NCBI GenBank assembly: GCA_963762075.1
Contig: CAVXJC010000003.1
Span: 248,001 to 312,000, forward strand
Reading direction: 5' to 3'
Length of the DNA: 64,000 nt
DNA from: JAOUEA01 sp963762075
GTDB taxonomy: Bacteria; Actinomycetota; UBA4738; HRBIN12
Positions within the stretch are counted from its first letter, which is position 1; the number at the start of each line of letters is the position of its first letter. The notes under the pieces are model-generated. The model had not been told where the DNA came from and did not search any database. It was given only the letters and a program-made list of their open reading frames with translations. This document shows, piece after piece, positions 60,004 through 64,000 of the stretch. The position numbers and the translations under genes were made by a program.

Positions 60004-61587
60004 GTGAGGATCCTGGTCACCGAGCCACTGTCGGAACACGCGCTCGAGCTCTTGCGAGGCGAGTTCCAGGTCGACGAGCGTCCCGATCTGGCGACCGGCG
60101 ACCTCGCCGCCGAGATCGGGGCGTACGACGCCCTCATCATCCGTAGCGCCACCCAGGTCACCGAAGTCGTTCTCGCGGCCGCCACCGATCTGAAGGTGGT
60201 GGCACGCGCCGGCATCGGTCTGGACAACGTCGATGTCGACGCCGCGACGCGCCGCGGGGTCATGGTCGTCAACGCCCCGCAGTCGAACATCATCAGCGCG
60301 GCCGAGCAGGCGATGGCGCTCCTGCTCGCCCAGGCACGCAACACCCCGCAGGCGCACGCGGCGCTCAAGTCCGGCTCGTGGGAGCGTTCCACGTGGGAAG
60401 GCGTGGAGCTCGCCGGCAAGACGATTGGACTCGTGGGGCTCGGTCGGGTCGGAGCGCTGGTCGCCCAACGGGCCGCGGGGTTCGGTATGCGCGTGATCGC
60501 CTTCGACCCCTACGTGAGCGCCGACCGCGCCAAGGAGATGGGCGTCGATGCGATGCCCTCGCTCGAGGCGTTGCTCGTGCAGGCCGACTTCGTCTCGATC
60601 CACCTCCCACGCACGTCGGAGACCGAAGGCCTGATCGGCGAGCGCGAGCTTCGCCTCATGAAGCGAGGAGCCCGACTGATCAACACCGCGCGCGGCGGGA
60701 TCGTCGACGAGGAAGCGCTCGCCAAGTCGATCGAGGACGGCCACCTCGGGGGAGCGGCCCTCGACGTGTTCACGATCGAGCCGACCACCGACTCGCCACT
60801 GTTCTCGCTCGACTCGGTCGTGGTGACCCCGCATCTGGGCGCGAGCACCAAGGAGGCCCAGGACAAGGCGGGCACCACGGTCGCAGAGATGGTGCGGCTC
60901 GCCCTGGTGGGTGAGTTCGTGCCCTACGCCGTGAACGTGTCCGCCGGCGCCGAGGTGACGGAGGTCGTGCGCCCGTTCGTGCCGCTCGCCGAGCGCCTCG
61001 GCGCGCTCACGGCCGGGCTCGCCGACGGCGGCGTCCGCTCGATCGTCGCATCGTACCTCGGGCGAATCGCCGAATCGGACACGCGTGTGCTCACGCTCGC
61101 GATCCTCAAGGGCATCCTCGGTCGCACCGTGCACGAGCCGGTCTCGTACGTGAACGCCCCCATGCTCGCGCGCGAGCGAGGCCTCACGGTCAGCGAGATG
61201 CGCTCGACCGTCTCGCAGGACTACGTCAGCTCGATCTCGCTGAGAGCCGAGACCGACGCCGACCCCATCGCGGTGTCTGGCTCGGTGCTCGGTAAGGACC
61301 ACGAGCGGGTCACACAGGTCAATGGTTTCGAGATCGAGGTCACGCCGGCAGGGCACATGGTCTTCTTCACCTACCTCGACCGTCCCGGCATCATCGGCAC
61401 GGTCGGAACCCTGCTCGGCGAGCACGACGTGAACATCGCCACGATGGACGTGGGACGAAAGGCCGAAGGTGGGGACGCGCTGATGTGCCTCACCGTCGAC
61501 ACCGAGGTGCCACCAGTCGTGCTCGAGCGCGTCGCATCCCGCATCGAGGCGCACCGATTGCGGACGGTGACGCTTCCGCCCGTCTGA
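60004..61587 (+). CDS. serA: D-3-phosphoglycerate dehydrogenase SerA
   Basis: First enzyme of serine synthesis, oxidising 3-phosphoglycerate with NAD+. The 527 residues match the long actinobacterial form: substrate loop RSATQVT, the NAD motif GLVGLGRVG at about residue 143, catalytic Arg in NTARGGIVDE, Glu in FTIEPTT and His in TPHLGAST. An intervening domain follows (about 318-450), then a C-terminal ACT domain (FFTYLDRPGIIGTVGTLLGE) that binds serine for feedback control in M. tuberculosis. Confidence 0.96.
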   Translation: MRILVTEPLSEHALELLRGEFQVDERPDLATGDLAAEIGAYDALIIRSATQVTEVVLAAATDLKVVARAGIGLDNVDVDAATRRGVMVVNAPQSNIISAAEQAMALLLAQARNTPQAHAALKSGSWERSTWEGVELAGKTIGLVGLGRVGALVAQRAAGFGMRVIAFDPYVSADRAKEMGVDAMPSLEALLVQADFVSIHLPRTSETEGLIGERELRLMKRGARLINTARGGIVDEEALAKSIEDGHLGGAALDVFTIEPTTDSPLFSLDSVVVTPHLGASTKEAQDKAGTTVAEMVRLALVGEFVPYAVNVSAGAEVTEVVRPFVPLAERLGALTAGLADGGVRSIVASYLGRIAESDTRVLTLAILKGILGRTVHEPVSYVNAPMLARERGLTVSEMRSTVSQDYVSSISLRAETDADPIAVSGSVLGKDHERVTQVNGFEIEVTPAGHMVFFTYLDRPGIIGTVGTLLGEHDVNIATMDVGRKAEGGDALMCLTVDTEVPPVVLERVASRIEAHRLRTVTLPPV

Positions 61588-61612
61588 TCGCCGATCGAGG
61601 CGACGGGATCAG
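61584..61612 (+). terminator. Possible terminator after serA
   Basis: CTGATC and GATCAG pair across a 17-base loop that can itself pair GCC with GGC. The stem starts at the serA stop codon. No T-run follows, so the call is weak. Confidence 0.3.
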
Positions 61613-61645
61613 GCCGCCTCCCCGTGTGGAGCGCGCCCGGGCATG

Positions 61646-61674
61646 CGGAAGCTTCCGATCACCGGTGATACGGT
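61646..61674 (+). promoter_or_regulatory. Tandem perfect palindromes before MFS gene
   Basis: Two perfect 12-bp palindromes abut each other: CGGAAGCTTCCG (61646-61657) and ATCACCGGTGAT (61658-61669). A weak -10 TACGGT follows at 61669-61674. They are well placed for a repressor controlling the MFS transporter gene. Confidence 0.5.
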
Positions 61675-61758
61675 CGGCGCGCGTGCCTCGTGGGCCGCAC
61701 CGCGCGCGAGCGCACCGCCCGGTCGGGCCCGCCCGCACTACCGCAAGGAGTCCCATTC

Positions 61759-63030
61759 ATGAGCCCCTCGCCGGACCCCGCACTCCCTGAGCCCCGTCAT
61801 GTGCCCTCGGCGAGCGGACGAAGGGGCGTCCGTCGGTTGGCCACGGCTCGTCTCGTCTCGCTCACGGGCAGCGGCGCAGCCTTCGCCGCGCTTGCCTACA
61901 TCATCTTCAAGCTCACGGGCGAGTCTCGATGGGTCTCGTGGACGTTGCTGCTCACGTTCGGGGCACAAGGTGTGTTCGCGCCGCTCGGCAGCGCCCTCGG
62001 AGATCGCTTCGATCGCCGGAAGGTGCTCGTGATCGCCGATCTCGCCGCCGCCGCAGGCTTCGTGGCGCTCGCGTTCGCACGGACGCCGGGACAGTTGCTG
62101 GTCATGGCGTTCATCACCGCGACTCTCGAATCGCCGATCTGGTCGGTCTCTGCGGCGGCGGTGCCCAACCTCGTCGGACCCGAAGATCTGTCCTGGGCCA
62201 ACGGCGCGGTCGCCGTTGGCCGCAACATCGGGAACCTCGTGGGTCCGATCCTCGGCGGCGTGCTCGTCGCCGCATTCGCGCCCGACTCGACGCCCGAGCA
62301 GCTCCGGGTCGCCGGGTACTGGGTGTTCGGACTGAACGCGGTCTCGTTCACCGGCTCGGCCTGGCTCATCGCCACGACGCCGGGTTCGTTCACGGGCGAG
62401 CGTGGCGAGGATCACCGGTTCGGTGGGCTGCGCGACGGCGTCGTGTTCCTCCTGCACGACCGCGTGATGCGGGCGATCACGCTCGCCTGGGTCGTGCTCC
62501 TGCTCGGCGCCGGGTTCACGTTGGTCGCCGAGGTGGCGCTGGCGGAGGAGATGGGCGCCGGATCGATCGGGTACGGCTTGCTGAACGCCGGGTGGGGCGG
62601 AGGCGCCGCGCTCGGCTCCTTCCTCGCCCAGCGATACCTCCAGGAGCGCTTCGAGGCTCGCGCGCTGATCTGGGGTGTCGCGTTCGTCGGGCTCTGCCTC
62701 GGCTTGATCGGCATCGCGCCCTGGTTGCCGGTCGCGGTGGGGCTGATGGTCGGTGCCGGAACGGGGGAAGGCATCGGTGGCGTCGCAGAGCAAGGCATCC
62801 TGCAGCGGCGGACACCTGACCATGTACGGAGCCGGGTGATCGGAGCGTCGGAGTCTGCGATCCTGATCGCGCTGGCGCTGTCGTTCGCCTTCGGCGGGGA
62901 AGTCGTGGACGCGATCGGTCCCCGCGGCGCCTACATCGTGGGTGGTCTGAGTTGCATAGCGTCCGCCCTCGTGCTGATTCGTCCGCTCGGGCGGGAGCAC
63001 CACGAGGTGGTGCGTTCCCCGACGGTATGA
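61759..63030 (+). CDS. MFS transporter (enterobactin-exporter-like type)
   Basis: A 423-residue MFS protein with about 12 helices. The motif GDRFDRRKVLV between helices 2 and 3 is the MFS signature, and the layout (LGSALGDRFDRRKV, PNLVGPEDLSWANGAVAVGRNIGNLVGP) fits the EntS / MFS_3 group of drug and siderophore exporters. ATG 61759 is supported by an AAGGAG site at 61745-61750. Control by the upstream palindromes is likely. Confidence 0.87.
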   Translation: MSPSPDPALPEPRHVPSASGRRGVRRLATARLVSLTGSGAAFAALAYIIFKLTGESRWVSWTLLLTFGAQGVFAPLGSALGDRFDRRKVLVIADLAAAAGFVALAFARTPGQLLVMAFITATLESPIWSVSAAAVPNLVGPEDLSWANGAVAVGRNIGNLVGPILGGVLVAAFAPDSTPEQLRVAGYWVFGLNAVSFTGSAWLIATTPGSFTGERGEDHRFGGLRDGVVFLLHDRVMRAITLAWVVLLLGAGFTLVAEVALAEEMGAGSIGYGLLNAGWGGGAALGSFLAQRYLQERFEARALIWGVAFVGLCLGLIGIAPWLPVAVGLMVGAGTGEGIGGVAEQGILQRRTPDHVRSRVIGASESAILIALALSFAFGGEVVDAIGPRGAYIVGGLSCIASALVLIRPLGREHHEVVRSPTV

Positions 63031-63060
63031 ATCCCCGGGACACCTTCGCCTCACCGGCCT

Positions 63061-63119
63061 TTGATTTGAATGGCCGTTCAGGAGTATCGTTCGCTCAGTT
63101 GGGCGGCCGTCGACGGCCG
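63061..63119 (+). promoter_or_regulatory. Promoter and palindrome of the FAD oxidoreductase gene
   Basis: TTGATT (63061-63066), an 18-base spacer and TATCGT (63085-63090) form a good promoter. In the leader, at 63104-63119, lies the perfect 16-bp palindrome CGGCCGTCGACGGCCG, which could be an operator or a leader hairpin. Confidence 0.5.
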
Positions 63120-63136
63120 TCGGGGGGACGAGACCG

Positions 63137-64000
63137 ATGCCTGCCACGAACGGCTACAACGCAATCATCGTCGGTGGTGGGCACAACGGCCTGGTCGCTG
63201 CGGCGTACCTCGCGATGTCCGGCGCCCGCACGGTCGTGCTCGAGGCGCGCCACAAGGTCGGCGGCGCCGCAGACACGATGGCGCCGTGGCCCGATGCGCC
63301 CGAGTTCAAGGTCACCACGCTCAGCTATGTGATGAGCCTGATGCCCGACACGATCCTGCGTGACCTGCAACTCGAACGGCATGGCTATCGCGCGACACCG
63401 GTGGGACCGTACTTCCTGCCGTTCCCCGACGGGCGCGCCATCGTGCAGTACGACGATCCCCAGAAGAACTACGAGTCGTTCGCGCAGTTCTCCAGGCGCG
63501 ACGCGGACGCGATCGAGCGATGGGATGCTTGGATCGGCGGGCTCGCCCAGGTGCTCGGTCCACTGATGACGACCACACCGCCGAGGCTCGGCTCGGTGAA
63601 ACCCTCCGATCTGAAGGATCAGCTCCGACTCGCGTGGCGCTTCCGTGGGCTCGACGTCCGCGGGCTCGCCGACGTTACCCGGCTCATGACGATGTCGGTG
63701 ATCGATCTGCTCGACCGGTTCTTCGAGTCCGACCAGGTGAAGACCGTCATGACGCTGAACGGCCTGATCGGCACGTGGGCGGGCCCGTACGAGCCCGGCA
63801 CGGGATATGTGATGGCGCACCACTCGATCGGCGACGTCGGCGACGGTCACCTCGGGGCGTGGGCTGTGCCCGAAGGCGGCATGGGCGCGGTGAGCGACGC
63901 GATCGCCTCGAGCGCGCAGGCGTTCGGCGCCGAGATCCGCACCGAGTCCAAGGTTGCGCGGATCATCGTCGAAGGTGGCGTGGCGAAGGGCGTGGCCCTC
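63137..64000 (+). CDS. PYROXD2/phytoene-desaturase-like FAD oxidoreductase (partial)
   Basis: The gene runs off the end of the window; 288 codons are seen without a stop. The N-terminus has the dinucleotide-binding motif AIIVGGGHNGLVAAAYLA followed by VLEARHKVGGAADT, typical of phytoene-desaturase-related flavin oxidoreductases such as PYROXD2. A later segment (VPEGGMGAVSDAIASSA) is also typical. Substrates in this group range from carotenoids to unknown lipids. The start follows a GGGGGGACGAG ribosome-site-like stretch. Confidence 0.88.
   Translation, partial: MPATNGYNAIIVGGGHNGLVAAAYLAMSGARTVVLEARHKVGGAADTMAPWPDAPEFKVTTLSYVMSLMPDTILRDLQLERHGYRATPVGPYFLPFPDGRAIVQYDDPQKNYESFAQFSRRDADAIERWDAWIGGLAQVLGPLMTTTPPRLGSVKPSDLKDQLRLAWRFRGLDVRGLADVTRLMTMSVIDLLDRFFESDQVKTVMTLNGLIGTWAGPYEPGTGYVMAHHSIGDVGDGHLGAWAVPEGGMGAVSDAIASSAQAFGAEIRTESKVARIIVEGGVAKGVAL

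Overview
The window looks like chromosomal DNA of a high-GC actinomycete-type bacterium (Actinomycetota, probably an uncultured lineage; I cannot place it below phylum). The reasons are strongly GC-biased codon use, GTG starts, dense ATGA/GTGA overlaps, many apparently leaderless genes, and marker gene orders typical of the phylum: the F1Fo ATP synthase operon followed by murA, and mnmA - ligA - gatC - gatA - gatB. I saw no rRNA, tRNA, CRISPR array, insertion sequence or phage gene.

Layout. 0.2-4.3 kb: potADBC, a polyamine-type ABC importer. 4.35-11.8 kb: the full ATP synthase operon (AtpZ-like, atpI, B, E, F, H, A, G, D, C), preceded by a strong promoter and a perfect palindrome that matches both the Rex and the CRP/GlxR consensus. 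11.8-17.8 kb: murA (catalytic Cys replaced by Asp), a CPBP protease, an SCP2 / zinc alcohol dehydrogenase / SCP2-like trio, a membrane-anchored unknown and a PrsW protease. 17.8-20.5 kb: meaB plus an acyl-CoA mutase large subunit with isobutyryl-CoA mutase residues. 20.5-23.2 kb: a metal ABC importer behind a 30-bp palindromic operator. 23.3-32 kb: mixed accessory genes (Tat-exported protein, two LysE exporters, MarR with a quinone-oxidoreductase-like enzyme and a PEP-mutase-like enzyme, a Fur-family regulator, an aminoglycoside-phosphotransferase-like kinase, an NmrA-like protein, an enoyl-CoA hydratase, two tiny zinc-binding proteins).

32-41.3 kb: housekeeping genes: a pabB-pabC fusion (minus) divergent from mnmA, an UPF0280 protein, ligA, a DUF4328 protein, a FolD homologue lacking the usual catalytic residues, gatC and gatA. 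41.3-54.0 kb: a catabolic block lying between gatA and gatB. Its minus-strand arm is an aldehyde dehydrogenase, an IclR regulator, an SDR and a DMT exporter. Its plus-strand arm is a DUF6282 hydrolase, an aminotransferase, a three-subunit molybdenum hydroxylase (large subunit frameshifted), a second aminotransferase and a P450. The arms fire from overlapping divergent promoters. This is the best candidate for an undescribed pathway.

54.0-64 kb: gatB, an MFS-like protein, a Rieske ferredoxin with a ferredoxin reductase (possible P450 redox partners), a small ORF broken by an in-frame TGA, a class V aminotransferase with serA (serine synthesis), an MFS transporter behind tandem palindromes, and a PYROXD2-like FAD oxidoreductase that runs off the window end.

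A recurring feature is a TANNNT -10 element ending 6-9 bases before the start codon, which implies leaderless transcripts; in three places the upstream gene's stop codon is the first half of that -10 box.
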